This document shows positions 48,161-57,287 of a stretch of 64,000 bases of DNA, piece after piece. Both the position numbers and the translations under genes were made by a program. The notes beneath the pieces are model-generated. The model made no database searches. It was not told the DNA's origin and was given only the letters and a program-made list of their open reading frames with translations. Source of the DNA: Opitutia bacterium. GTDB taxonomy: Bacteria; Verrucomicrobiota; Verrucomicrobiia; Opitutales; Seribacteraceae. Location: the NCBI GenBank assembly GCA_002716045.1, contig PAZC01000060.1:1-64000 (forward strand), read 5' to 3'. How positions within the stretch are numbered: the stretch's first letter is position 1; each line of letters begins with the position of its first letter.

Positions 48161-49819
48161 ATGATTTCAAAGCACACGGCTGCCATCAGGATCACACCGG
48201 AGGACAACCTCTTGGTGGCCTTGCGTGACTTGCCCGAAGGGGAAATCATTGAAGTCAATGGCGAACGCATCGTAATTGGACAAGCAATCAGCGCCAAACA
48301 CAAGATTGCGGGTCGAGATTTTGCCCAAGGAGATCTCGCCACTATGTATGGTGTCGTGGTCGGAAAAACCACCGCAAAGGTAAGCAAGGGGCATGCCTTG
48401 ACGACCGACAATCTCGCACATAGCTCCGCCGCTTATGGCGAAAAAGACGAGGAAGTCGAATGGTCTCCACCCGATGCTTCTAAATGGATGAATCGATCTT
48501 TTCTCGGCTACCATAGGTCGGATGGAAGTGTTGGTACAGCAAACTACTGGCTGTTTCTTCCCATGGTGTTTTGCGAAGAAGGCAATCTGGTTATGCTTCG
48601 TGAAGCCTTTACCAAAGCGTTGGGTTATGAGCGGCGACAACGCTATCATGCTTTCGTCGCTTCCCTTGCTTCGGCTCACCGCGCAGGTGGGGACGAGCAA
48701 TTGTTGTCAAAGATCGAATTACCTGATGAGAGGGATTATGCGGAAGATCCGATCTTCCCTGGGCTGGATGGAGTCAAATTCCTCGTTCATGGCATGGGAT
48801 GCGGAGAAACGCGCGATGTATCCAACGAACTTTGCGGCTTGCTAGCCGGCTACGTAAATCACCCGAACGTTGCCGGGGCAACGATCTTGAGCTTGGGCTG
48901 CCAGCACGCCCAAGTCTCCATCCTGGAAAAAGAAATCGCAAAGAGGAATCCACTTTTCGACAAACCTTTGCTCGTCTATGAGCAGCACAAGCATGAATCC
49001 GAGAGAGCAATGCTGGAAAATGCTATCCGTGACACCTTTCTCCAGTTGCGCAAGGCAAACGAACTACAAAGGGAACCTGCTCCACTATCGAAGCTTACCA
49101 TCGGCATGGAATGTGGTGCATCCGATGGTTTTTCAGGTATCTCCTCCAATCCCGTACTAGGTCGAGTGGCGGACTTGATAGTGGCGCTAGGTGGAAAAGT
49201 GATACTCTCTGAGTTCCCAGAACTCTGCGGCGTGGAGCAAGAACTGGTCAATCGTTGCGCCTCGCCCGAGATCGGGCAGCGATTCGTCGAAATCATGCGA
49301 AATTATGAGGCTCGAGCTGAGGAAGCAGGCTCAGGCTTCCACATGAATCCCTCGCCTGGCAACGTAAAGGACGGATTGATCACTGATGCAATCAAGTCCG
49401 CAGGAGCAGCGCGCAAGGGAGGGACCTCCCCTGTCGTCGACGTTCTGGACTATCCTGAATGGGTGAATCGACCAGGCCTTAGCCTACTTTGCACTGCAGG
49501 AAATGACGTCGAATCTACCACTGCAATGGCGGGGGCAGGAGCCAATCTGCAGCTATTTTCCACTGGGCTAGGTACACCAACTGGAAATCCCGTGTCTCCC
49601 ATCGTCAAAGTCTCCAGTAACACCCGCATAGCCAAATCTTTTTCCCAGTACATAGACTTTGACGCGGGCCCCGTAATAAGCGGTGAGCAGAGCGTGAATT
49701 CACTAGGTGACGACTTGATGGATGCTGTTATTGAATATGCAAGTGGCGAAAAAACTCCCAAGAGCGTCCTTAGTGGACGTGACGATTTCCTTCCTTGGAA
49801 ACGAGGCATTTCCCTGTGA
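48161..49819 (+). CDS. UxaA-family sugar-acid dehydratase
   Basis: 552 residues. An N-terminal SAF domain (about 8-100) is fused to the altronate dehydratase-like catalytic part (125-550). Motifs: HGMGCGETRDV, LGCQHAQVS, GMECGASDGFSGISSNPVLG and STGLGTPTGNPVSPIVKVSS. Members dehydrate aldonic acids such as altronate or galactarate, with conserved Cys residues likely binding iron. In its context, dehydration of L-fuconate or a similar 6-deoxy acid is plausible. Shine-Dalgarno AGGGA lies 8 bases before the ATG. First gene of the catabolic operon. Confidence 0.88.
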   Translation: MISKHTAAIRITPEDNLLVALRDLPEGEIIEVNGERIVIGQAISAKHKIAGRDFAQGDLATMYGVVVGKTTAKVSKGHALTTDNLAHSSAAYGEKDEEVEWSPPDASKWMNRSFLGYHRSDGSVGTANYWLFLPMVFCEEGNLVMLREAFTKALGYERRQRYHAFVASLASAHRAGGDEQLLSKIELPDERDYAEDPIFPGLDGVKFLVHGMGCGETRDVSNELCGLLAGYVNHPNVAGATILSLGCQHAQVSILEKEIAKRNPLFDKPLLVYEQHKHESERAMLENAIRDTFLQLRKANELQREPAPLSKLTIGMECGASDGFSGISSNPVLGRVADLIVALGGKVILSEFPELCGVEQELVNRCASPEIGQRFVEIMRNYEARAEEAGSGFHMNPSPGNVKDGLITDAIKSAGAARKGGTSPVVDVLDYPEWVNRPGLSLLCTAGNDVESTTAMAGAGANLQLFSTGLGTPTGNPVSPIVKVSSNTRIAKSFSQYIDFDAGPVISGEQSVNSLGDDLMDAVIEYASGEKTPKSVLSGRDDFLPWKRGISL

Positions 49820-49829
49820 TACTTGACCA

Positions 49830-50615
49830 ATGAGCTCGAAACGCATGCAAGACAAGATAGCCGTGGTGACAGGTGGAGGAAAAGGAATCGGGCAAGCTAT
49901 TGCCCGCCGCTTGGCAACCGAAGGAGCTAAAGTTGCAGTCTGGGAAACCGATGAAGCATCCGCTCAAGCCAACGTACTTTCCATTCAAGGCGATGGGGGA
50001 ACCGCAATTGCCGTCACTTGTGACGTGACAGACAGCAGCACTGTGCTCGCTGCCATCGCTACCACGGAAAGCGATCTCGGAAAAGTCTCGGTGTTAGTCA
50101 ACAATGCCGGCATTGCTCACGTTGGCACAGTCGAAGACACCTCCGAAGAAGATTTTGATCGCGTGCAGCAAGTGAACGTAAAGGGCACCTTCAACTGCCT
50201 CCGCGCCTTGGTGCCCCGTATGGTGGAAAATGGCGGAGGAGCCATTCTGAACCTAGCATCGATTGCTTCGCGCCTCGGCATATCCGAGCGCTTCGCTTAT
50301 TCGGCCAGCAAGGGAGCTGTGTTAGCGATGACCCTTAGTGTCGCGAAGGATTACGTTAACAAGGGAATTCGGTGCAATTGCATTTGCCCTGGACGGGTCC
50401 ACACTCCATTTGTGGACGGCTATCTGGAAAAATACTATGATGACGATGCCGAACGGTTGGAAATGTTCCAAAAATTATCCGAATACCAACCTGTCGGGCG
50501 AATGGGCAAGCCCGAAGAAATCGCTGCTGTGGCTGCTTTCTTGTGCTCGGATGAATCATCCTTCGTGACAGGCTCTGCCTATGACGTGGATGGTGGAACC
50601 ACGCTTCTTCGCTGA
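49830..50615 (+). CDS. SDR, likely 2-keto-3-deoxy-L-fuconate dehydrogenase
   Basis: 261 residues. Cofactor motif TGGGKGIGQA (14-23), NNAG at about 91-94, catalytic Ser in LASIASR, YSASK around 153-157. After it comes CPGRVHTPFVDGYLEKYY, a segment resembling SDRs encoded beside UxaA and FAH genes in L-fucose clusters. NAD-dependent oxidation of a 2-keto-3-deoxy acid at C4 is the expected step. It lies 10 bases after the UxaA gene. Exact substrate is inference. Confidence 0.75.
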   Translation: MSSKRMQDKIAVVTGGGKGIGQAIARRLATEGAKVAVWETDEASAQANVLSIQGDGGTAIAVTCDVTDSSTVLAAIATTESDLGKVSVLVNNAGIAHVGTVEDTSEEDFDRVQQVNVKGTFNCLRALVPRMVENGGGAILNLASIASRLGISERFAYSASKGAVLAMTLSVAKDYVNKGIRCNCICPGRVHTPFVDGYLEKYYDDDAERLEMFQKLSEYQPVGRMGKPEEIAAVAAFLCSDESSFVTGSAYDVDGGTTLLR

Positions 50616-50643
50616 CATTTTACAAAATTCCGAAAAATAAATA

Positions 50644-51498
50644 ATGAAGTTAATTCGTAAAGGAAACTTAGGTGCAGAGACCCCTGGACTACTGCTTCAG
50701 GATAGTCGCGAAGTCGATGTCTCTGCCTTTGGCGAAGACTTTGACGAAGCCTTTTTTGATTCAAGTGGCATCGATCGTCTGCAAGAATGGGCAACGACAC
50801 ATGCTGATACTGCTCCCGAGTTCCCAAGTGGCATGCGATACGGAACTCCCGTCGCTCGACCAAGCAAGATTGTCTGCATTGGATTGAACTACAAGGATCA
50901 TGCAGAGGAGTCCGGACTGGAAATACCAAGGGAGCCAGTCATCTTCTTCAAAGCCACATCCGCCTTTTGCGGTCCTAACGACAACTTGATCATACCAAGA
51001 AAAAGCGAAAAGACAGACTGGGAAGTGGAACTCGCATTCGTCATCGGCAAAAGAGCCAGCTACGTTGAGGAAAGCAATGCCCTTGATCATTTAGCGGGCT
51101 ATGTCCTGCACAACGACTACAGTGAACGTGAATTCCAAATCGATCGATGCGGTCAATGGGTAAAAGGCAAAAGCTGCGACTCATTTGCCCCTGTGGGTCC
51201 GTGGTTGGTCACGCCAGATGAAATAGAAGACATCGACAATCTGGGCATGTGGCTTACCTTGAATGGCAAGACCGTTCAGAAAAGCAACACCTCGAACTTG
51301 GTCTACAAAATCCCTTTCCTCATCAGTTACGTAAGCCAATTCATGACCCTGCTACCTGGAGACATCGTATCAACGGGCACACCTCCGGGAGTCGGCTTGG
51401 GGATGGACCCTCCTCTATACATAAAGTCAGGAGATGTCGTGAAGCTGGGTATCGACGGTCTTGGCGAATCCACGCAAACCGCTGTAAATGCATCATGA
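50644..51498 (+). CDS. FAH-family hydrolase, likely 2,4-diketo-3-deoxy acid
   Basis: 284 residues. IVCIGLNYKDHAEESGLEIP and PVIFFKATSAFCGPNDNLII open the fumarylacetoacetase fold; DWEVELAFVIGKRA supplies metal-binding Glu residues; HNDYSEREFQ, KSCDSFAPVGPWLV and STGTPPGVGLG follow. The family cleaves C-C bonds of diketo acids. Here the likely reaction is 2,4-diketo-3-deoxy-L-fuconate (or rhamnonate) to pyruvate and L-lactate. Many relatives are labelled 'ureidoglycolate lyase' in error. Its stop overlaps the next start (ATGA). Confidence 0.82.
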   Translation: MKLIRKGNLGAETPGLLLQDSREVDVSAFGEDFDEAFFDSSGIDRLQEWATTHADTAPEFPSGMRYGTPVARPSKIVCIGLNYKDHAEESGLEIPREPVIFFKATSAFCGPNDNLIIPRKSEKTDWEVELAFVIGKRASYVEESNALDHLAGYVLHNDYSEREFQIDRCGQWVKGKSCDSFAPVGPWLVTPDEIEDIDNLGMWLTLNGKTVQKSNTSNLVYKIPFLISYVSQFMTLLPGDIVSTGTPPGVGLGMDPPLYIKSGDVVKLGIDGLGESTQTAVNAS

Positions 51499-52289
51499 AT
51501 CTTGGGCTTGAGGGCAAAGCGGTTCTTGTCACCGGTGGGGCCAAGGGAATCGGGGCGGGGATCGTGCGCTCCTTCGTGAAAGAGGGGGCCAAGGTATCGA
51601 TTGTGGATCGAAACCCAGACGTAGCAGCCCTGTTGATCGAAGAACTGCAAGACTTTGACGGTGAAGCTATCTGCGTTCCAACTGAGTTGACCGACGAGTC
51701 GGCTTGCAGGGAGGCCATTGGCGAAACCGTGGACTGGTGTGGGAGATTGGACGTGTTGGTCCACAATGCCGGAGTCAACGATGGCGTGGGTCTGGAAGCA
51801 TCACCCCAAGAATTTCTCGGCTCATTGCAAAAGAATCTGATGCATGTATTCAGCCTCACCCATCACGCCCTTCCACATCTGGAGAAAGCCAAAGGGACGA
51901 TCATCAACATAGGCTCAAAGGTTGCCGAAACAGGTCAAGGCGGCACTTCTGGGTACGCCGCCTCCAAGGGAGCCCTCAATGCTCTTACGCGAGAGTGGGC
52001 GCTCGACCTTTCAAGCAAAGGTATTCGCGTGAATGCAGTCATTCCCGCTGAGGTCATGACACCCCTTTATGAAAAGTGGCTTGCCACTCTAAAGGACCCC
52101 AAAGCCACACTTGATTCCATTCATGCAAATATACCGCTAGGCAACCGAATGACCACAGCCGAGGAAATAGCCGATTCCGTGGTTTTTCTCGCATCCGAAC
52201 GCTCCTCTCACACCACGGGGCAAATCTTTCATCCGGACGGCGGATACGTGCATTTTGATCGAGCCTTTGGCAAGGTCAAGGTAGACTAG
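51495..52289 (+). CDS. SDR, possible L-fucose (sugar) dehydrogenase
   Basis: 264 residues from [15 protein letters not shown], whose ATG overlaps the FAH stop; a longer frame starting at 51249 lies inside the FAH gene and is not used. [10 protein letters not shown] (14-23), [19 protein letters not shown] and [15 protein letters not shown]. The PAEVMTP segment resembles SDR L-fucose dehydrogenases. Oxidation of the free sugar to its lactone would feed the pathway encoded around it. Substrate is inference. Confidence 0.75.
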   Translation: MNLGLEGKAVLVTGGAKGIGAGIVRSFVKEGAKVSIVDRNPDVAALLIEELQDFDGEAICVPTELTDESACREAIGETVDWCGRLDVLVHNAGVNDGVGLEASPQEFLGSLQKNLMHVFSLTHHALPHLEKAKGTIINIGSKVAETGQGGTSGYAASKGALNALTREWALDLSSKGIRVNAVIPAEVMTPLYEKWLATLKDPKATLDSIHANIPLGNRMTTAEEIADSVVFLASERSSHTTGQIFHPDGGYVHFDRAFGKVKVD

Positions 52290-52302
52290 GCGAAAACCTA
52301 TC

Positions 52303-53499
52303 GTGAAGAAAGACGTATGCATCGTGGGGGGAGGCATAGTAGGGCTTGCCACTGCGTACCGCCTTTCCCAAAGCCATCCTGACAAGAAAATCATCATTCT
52401 GGAAAAGGAAGCCCGGCTCGCGGCTCACCAAACTGGCCACAATTCAGGTGTTCTTCATTCCGGGATTTACTATAAACCGGGATCATTGAAATCGACCAAT
52501 TTCCGTGAAGGAAAGAAGGCAATGGAGGCCTTTTGCGAAAAAGAGGAAATAGACCACGAAATTTGCGGGAAAGTCATCGTTGCCCTGGATGACAGTGAGG
52601 TCGAGCGAATGCAAAATATCCACGAACGGGGGAAAGCCAATGGAGTGAACTGCTCATTGATTTCAAAGGAGCGATTGGCTGAGATCGAGCCGCATGCAGC
52701 TGGTGTTGGCGCCATACACGTACCAGAGGCAGGTATCGTTAACTATAGCCAGGTCTCCGAGCGTCTGGCCCAACGCGTCACCGAAAAAGAAGGTAATCAA
52801 ATCATTCTGGAGGCCAAGGTGACGGGGATTCGACAGACTTCCAGCGGCGTGGTGGTGCAGTCTACAAAAGGCGATCACGAAGCATCCCTTCTGGTCAACT
52901 GCGCCGGTCTGCATTCAGATCGGGTGACTGCTCTCGGGGGTGAACGAGCCCCTGCCAAAATCATCCCCTTCAAGGGGGAGTACTACGAACTGAAGGATGA
53001 AGTGAAAGGACTTTGCCGACATCTTATATATCCCGTGCCCGATCCACAATTCCCCTTTCTCGGAGTACATTTCACGCGCATGATAAATGGTGACGTCGAG
53101 TGCGGTCCAAATGCAGTCCTTGCATTTGGGCGCGAAGCCTACGGAAAACTAGACATGAACCTCAGGGACCTTTTCGAGTCTCTCACCTACCCCGGGTTTA
53201 TAAAAATGGCCTGCAAGCACTGGAAAATGGGCCTCGGCGAAATGTGGCGGTCTTACAACAAGGCCGCATTTGTAAAAGCCCTGCAAAGGCTCGTCCCTGA
53301 AATCAGAGCGAAACATCTCAAATCTGTTCCCGCTGGCATAAGGGCGCAAGCCGTGACTCCGGACGGCGGGCTGGCTGATGATTTCCTGATCGAGGATTCC
53401 GCCCATGTCGTGAATGTTTGCAACGCCCCATCACCAGCCGCCACTGCCTCGCTGAACATTGGCAAGAGCATCGTGACGAGACTGGCCGAACGTTTCTGA
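52303..53499 (+). CDS. LhgO-like FAD-dependent 2-hydroxy acid oxidase
   Basis: 398 residues, GTG start. A dinucleotide-binding [14 protein letters not shown] (about 8-21) begins the DAO-type FAD fold; [20 protein letters not shown] is the LhgO family's FAD/substrate motif, and the C-terminal [20 protein letters not shown] is conserved. LhgO oxidises L-2-hydroxyglutarate to 2-oxoglutarate, passing electrons to quinone. Within this operon it may act on another L-2-hydroxy acid, for example L-lactate; that is inference. Confidence 0.85.
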   Translation: MKKDVCIVGGGIVGLATAYRLSQSHPDKKIIILEKEARLAAHQTGHNSGVLHSGIYYKPGSLKSTNFREGKKAMEAFCEKEEIDHEICGKVIVALDDSEVERMQNIHERGKANGVNCSLISKERLAEIEPHAAGVGAIHVPEAGIVNYSQVSERLAQRVTEKEGNQIILEAKVTGIRQTSSGVVVQSTKGDHEASLLVNCAGLHSDRVTALGGERAPAKIIPFKGEYYELKDEVKGLCRHLIYPVPDPQFPFLGVHFTRMINGDVECGPNAVLAFGREAYGKLDMNLRDLFESLTYPGFIKMACKHWKMGLGEMWRSYNKAAFVKALQRLVPEIRAKHLKSVPAGIRAQAVTPDGGLADDFLIEDSAHVVNVCNAPSPAATASLNIGKSIVTRLAERF

Positions 53500-53547
53500 A
53501 TCCCATTTGCCTTGACTGGAAGATAATAACTCAAAAGGCAGTCGAAA

Positions 53548-54639
53548 ATGTCCAATCCCGAGCTCACATTATTGCCAAGCGAACGACTTGCCGAATTCTC
53601 TCGTCGTGTATTCGAGCACTTCGGAATACCTGCGGATGATGCCGCTTTGGCCTCCGAGGTCCTCGCGGCAAGCGATATTCGAGGAATCGATTCCCATGGA
53701 GTGGCTCGCCTGCATGCCTATTTCGAAATGCTCACTGCAGGGCGAATCAATCCATGCCCTCAACTGACCATCCTGAGAGAGAGCCCCAGCACGGCGACCG
53801 TGGACGGCGACAACGGCCTCGGTCTGGTGGTTGGACCCAAGGCAAACGAAATTGCCATGAGCAAGGCGGAAGACGCTGGTACGGGTTGGGTTAGCGTAAG
53901 TAACACCAATCATTATGGAATCGCCGGCTATTACGTTTTGAAAGCTCTTGAAAAAGATCTCATTGGCTGGTCAATGACCAACACTACGAAATTGGTTGCT
54001 CCTTTATGGGGGACTGAACGCAAATTAGGCACTAATCCGATCGCCATTGCCTTTCCTGGCAAGGAGGAGCCTCCAATTGTGATCGACATGGCAAGTTGCT
54101 CCGCGGCCTATGGCAAGATCGAGATTGCTTTGCGCAAAGGCGCAGAGATACCTCGTGGCTGGGCCATCGACGGGCAGGGGCAAGATACTTTGGACCCAGG
54201 GGAAATGATCGAGGAAGGCGCCCTACTCCCTCTTGGCTCAGATCGGGAACGGGGTGGTCACAAGGGGTATGGTCTCGCCATTATGGTAGATGTGCTGAGC
54301 TGTGTCCTCAGTGGAGCAAACTGGGGGCCCTTCGCTCCGCCTTTTGCCTTGCGACAGGAAATTCCAGACAAGCAAGTGGGCAAAGGCATCGGCCACTTCT
54401 TCGGCGCCATGCGAATCGACGCCTTCATCGATCCGGATGAATTCAAGTCGCAAATAGATGCTTACCGAAGGGAAATGCAAAGTTCCCATCCATCCCCCGG
54501 AACGGATGGCCCACTGATCCCAGGCGACCCGGAACTCGAGGCTGAGAAAATTCGTTCCAAGGAAGGAATCCCCTTGCTTCCTGCTGTGGTCGAGGATTTG
54601 CGAGACATTTCAAAACATACCGGGGTCCCTTTTGATTAA
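53548..54639 (+). CDS. malate/L-lactate dehydrogenase (Ldh2/MDH2 family)
   Basis: 363 residues. DIRGIDSHGVARLHAYFEML, VSNTNHYGIAGYYVLKALEK and LGTNPIAIAFPGKE are family signatures; the conserved catalytic His lies in NTNHYG, and HKGYGLAIMVDVLSCVLSGA is the second signature. NAD(P)-dependent oxidation of 2-hydroxy acids (malate, lactate, sulfolactate, ureidoglycolate in different members). If the operon yields L-lactate, this could return it to pyruvate. Confidence 0.85.
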   Translation: MSNPELTLLPSERLAEFSRRVFEHFGIPADDAALASEVLAASDIRGIDSHGVARLHAYFEMLTAGRINPCPQLTILRESPSTATVDGDNGLGLVVGPKANEIAMSKAEDAGTGWVSVSNTNHYGIAGYYVLKALEKDLIGWSMTNTTKLVAPLWGTERKLGTNPIAIAFPGKEEPPIVIDMASCSAAYGKIEIALRKGAEIPRGWAIDGQGQDTLDPGEMIEEGALLPLGSDRERGGHKGYGLAIMVDVLSCVLSGANWGPFAPPFALRQEIPDKQVGKGIGHFFGAMRIDAFIDPDEFKSQIDAYRREMQSSHPSPGTDGPLIPGDPELEAEKIRSKEGIPLLPAVVEDLRDISKHTGVPFD

Positions 54640-54651
54640 AGGCCGGCATTT

Positions 54652-55704
54652 ATGACAATGAAAGCGTTTCGAAGATACGAAAAAGCTCCCAAAGCTGCCC
54701 GCTTGGAAGAAGTCGACAGACCGACTCCAGATGACGATGAAGTACTGTTGAAGGTGAGCCATTGCGGATTATGCGGATCAGACCTACACGCATGGCTGGA
54801 TCATCCCGGCTATGAGTTCGTCCTGCCACAGGTTACCTTTGGCCATGAAGTCTCTGGTGTGATCGAGGACAAGGGTGGCGGAGTAAGTAAATGGAACGTC
54901 GGCGACCATGCGGTCATGATAGCCGTGCAGACCTTTCATGATGAAAATTGTCGGTTTTGCAGGGAAGGTTCGCCCCAACTCTCCCCCAAACGACGTGTAC
55001 AAGGGCTCTCGCTGGATGGCGGAATGGCGGAACATGTCACGATTAATGAACAATTCCTTGTCCCTATCCCAGAGGGCTTGTCCTTAAATTTGGCCGCGTT
55101 GACCGAACCATTGTCCGTGGCAGATCATTGCGTTACAGATCGTTCATCAATTGGCAGGGATAGCAAAGTTATCGTGTCAGGCCCTGGGGTGATCGGAGCC
55201 TTGTGCGGCATCGTAGCTAGGCACAAGGGTGCGAAAGTTCTCATGGTGGGCACTGAGCGGGACGAATCCTCCAGGTTGAGCAGACTCAGGCAAATAGGCT
55301 TTGAAACAGCCATCGTTGGTCCGGACGTATCACCCTTGGATGATCAAGCAAGGGAATTCTTCCAAGGCGAAGAAGCCGATGCCATGGTGGAGGCTTCCGG
55401 TGCAGCGGTTGCCTTGAGTGATGCGTGGAAAAGCGTACGCCCGGATGGAGAAATTACGGCTGTTGCCTTGTATGGACAAAACGTCGACTTCAACGCCACC
55501 CAGTTCGTTCGAAAGCAAATTGACCTCAGGACAACATACGCTTCCTCACCCAGAAACTACCAGCAAGCGATACGTCTTTTGCAGGAAGATGCCGTCGATT
55601 TCGATGCATTGACCACAGTTTATGACTTGCAAGATGCCAGCAAGGCCTTCGTTGATGCAGAGAATCAGGCCGTGCTCAAACCGGTCCTTGCGTGTAGCGA
55701 TTGA
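54652..55704 (+). CDS. zinc-type alcohol dehydrogenase (MDR family)
   Basis: 350 residues. Catalytic zinc ligands Cys and His/Glu are in SHCGLCGSDLHAW and FGHEVSGVIED. The structural zinc loop keeps only two of the usual four cysteines (ENCRFCREGS, then no further Cys), so structural zinc may be absent. The Rossmann motif SGPGVIGALCGIVA is at about 180-193. A sorbitol/threonine dehydrogenase-like enzyme likely oxidising a sugar or sugar alcohol. Last gene of the operon, 12 bases after the Ldh2 gene. Confidence 0.82.
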   Translation: MTMKAFRRYEKAPKAARLEEVDRPTPDDDEVLLKVSHCGLCGSDLHAWLDHPGYEFVLPQVTFGHEVSGVIEDKGGGVSKWNVGDHAVMIAVQTFHDENCRFCREGSPQLSPKRRVQGLSLDGGMAEHVTINEQFLVPIPEGLSLNLAALTEPLSVADHCVTDRSSIGRDSKVIVSGPGVIGALCGIVARHKGAKVLMVGTERDESSRLSRLRQIGFETAIVGPDVSPLDDQAREFFQGEEADAMVEASGAAVALSDAWKSVRPDGEITAVALYGQNVDFNATQFVRKQIDLRTTYASSPRNYQQAIRLLQEDAVDFDALTTVYDLQDASKAFVDAENQAVLKPVLACSD

Positions 55705-55761
55705 CTCCTCTCTGGATAGATTCCCCTTGCCTGAGACCCACAAGAAGTAATCAATTCAACA

Positions 55762-56223
55762 ATGGCTTCCCCGAAACCCACCCAAGCAGTTCTATCTTCG
55801 ATTCGCCGCAATACTTGCTATAGTTCAGCCAGAACCATATTGTTGGTCAGTTCCGTGATCCTGGCCTTGCTTGCCTTGGTCACGGGCACCTCGCTTTTTA
55901 GTTTGCTGGACAAGGAAGACCCCATGGCCGTTCTGCTTTCGGCAAGTGTTGTGCTCGGCGGAGGCTTGCTTGCATTTCTGGTGAATTGCCTCGGGAACGT
56001 TTACCTCGATGCTGCGGACGCGCTTCTGCAAATTGCCAAGTTCGAGGAACGAGGCAACCGCAGCAGAAACGAAGCCTTGGAACTGGCTCGCAAAGCGGTT
56101 GAAGACGATGAAGACGAAGAAGTCGCGCCACAGGAAAAGAACGAGCCAGAACGGAAGCCCGCGTCCCCAACTGAGGCGAAAGAAGACGAGTCGGCAGACG
56201 AGACCGATGAGGAAGATGATTAA
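55762..56223 (+). CDS. small two-helix membrane protein with acidic tail
   Basis: 153 residues. Two hydrophobic segments (about 23-46 and 54-78) are followed by a helix (85-110) and a very acidic tail of Glu/Asp/Lys repeats (112-153). No family recognised with confidence; the membrane part recalls small DUF4282-like proteins. It is separated by 57 bases from the ADH gene and converges with the epimerase gene. Confidence 0.6.
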   Translation: MASPKPTQAVLSSIRRNTCYSSARTILLVSSVILALLALVTGTSLFSLLDKEDPMAVLLSASVVLGGGLLAFLVNCLGNVYLDAADALLQIAKFEERGNRSRNEALELARKAVEDDEDEEVAPQEKNEPERKPASPTEAKEDESADETDEEDD

Positions 56224-56230
56224 AGATACT

Positions 56231-57217
56231 TCAGTCCAGATCTGACGGGAGCAATTCTCCGCGCTTGACTGCCTCAAGGTAGTGCTGCAGTGATTCGCGC
56301 AAACCATCTTCAAGTTCAGTTAACGGCATTTGGGGAAAAGCCGCTTCCGCTGTATCTGAACTGAGATCATAAACGAATGGTGTTTTCTCGGCATCGGGCG
56401 AGATGTTCACCTTGAACCGATCCCCCACCCCGCAACTTTCTGCCGCCTCCCGAAGCAAGTCGAGGAATTGTTCAACTGTTCGTGTTTCACCTCTCAGATT
56501 GAAAGCCTCATACCCAGTGAAAGGATGCAACGCGGCGCAACCGAATCCTGCCCCTATGTCACCTACGAAATGATAATGCTCGCTTCCCGCATACGGGATC
56601 ACAAAGGGTTCGCCTAAAGCGACTGACTTGATCGCACGCGTGCCGGCTGCCGTATAACCACGGTCTCGGCCAGGACCATAGGTGGTCGCAAGGCGCAAAG
56701 AGACAGTGGGGATGCCCGTTTCCTGAGCGAAAGCCCGAGCAATGCCCTCGCCTGCAATCTTCCAATAACCATATAGGCTGTGAGGAAGATAGGCGTCATC
56801 GGGCTGGACGCCATCAACGCCATACATCGACCGGGGGCCGAACACACCTCCCGAGCTAGCGAAGACAACACGCTCCAAGCCGTTGGTCAATGAGGCGCAC
56901 GCCTTGAATAGATTGATTGTTCCAGCCAAATTGACCTCCAACCCAAGAATTGGATGATCACGGCAATCAGGGGTCTGCAAGGCAGCCAAATGAATGACAT
57001 GGGTTGGGTGGAGCTTATCGAAAATTCCTTGCAGGGCATTAGCATCGGTGACGTCACACTTCATGTTGCAAAGACGTCTATCTTGGAGCGAGCCTGCATC
57101 ACTTCGCGTAAGGCCAATGACCTCATCAGCACCGTTCTCCAGAAGCCAATTTACTGTAGCCGACCCGATGCAACCACTCGAGCCAGTAACCAAAACTCGT
57201 TTTAGCCCATTCGCCAT
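56231..57217 (-). CDS. NAD-dependent epimerase/dehydratase (extended SDR)
   Basis: 328 residues. VLVTGSSGCIGSATVNWLLE (9-28), CDVTDANALQGIFDKLHPTH, ASSGGVFG, the catalytic YGYWK and RLATTYGPGRDRGYTAAGTR follow the extended SDR plan. By fold it acts on a nucleotide sugar or a sugar lactone/acid. Its position beside sugar catabolic genes suggests carbohydrate metabolism. Substrate unknown. A terminator lies between it and the upstream isomerase gene. Confidence 0.83.
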   Translation of the reverse strand: MANGLKRVLVTGSSGCIGSATVNWLLENGADEVIGLTRSDAGSLQDRRLCNMKCDVTDANALQGIFDKLHPTHVIHLAALQTPDCRDHPILGLEVNLAGTINLFKACASLTNGLERVVFASSGGVFGPRSMYGVDGVQPDDAYLPHSLYGYWKIAGEGIARAFAQETGIPTVSLRLATTYGPGRDRGYTAAGTRAIKSVALGEPFVIPYAGSEHYHFVGDIGAGFGCAALHPFTGYEAFNLRGETRTVEQFLDLLREAAESCGVGDRFKVNISPDAEKTPFVYDLSSDTAEAAFPQMPLTELEDGLRESLQHYLEAVKRGELLPSDLD

Positions 57218-57235
57218 TTCACCCCTTGGTTTTCA

Positions 57236-57266
57236 CGAAAAAGCCCCTTCTGAAACAAGGGGCTCC
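57236..57266 (-). terminator. rho-independent terminator of the sugar isomerase gene
   Basis: On the minus strand AGCCCCTT pairs with AAGGGGCT (57242-57249 and 57257-57264) across a 7-base loop, followed by a T-run at 57238-57242. It lies 24 bases after the isomerase stop and just upstream of the epimerase start, so the two genes are separate units. Confidence 0.9.
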
Positions 57267-57287
57267 TTCAATTAAATCGCTCTTGCC

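Noticed and set aside
51249-51494. N-terminal extension of the second SDR in the sugar operon
   Set aside because: It overlaps the FAH gene in another frame. The ATG at 51495 gives the standard SDR N terminus and an ATGA overlap.
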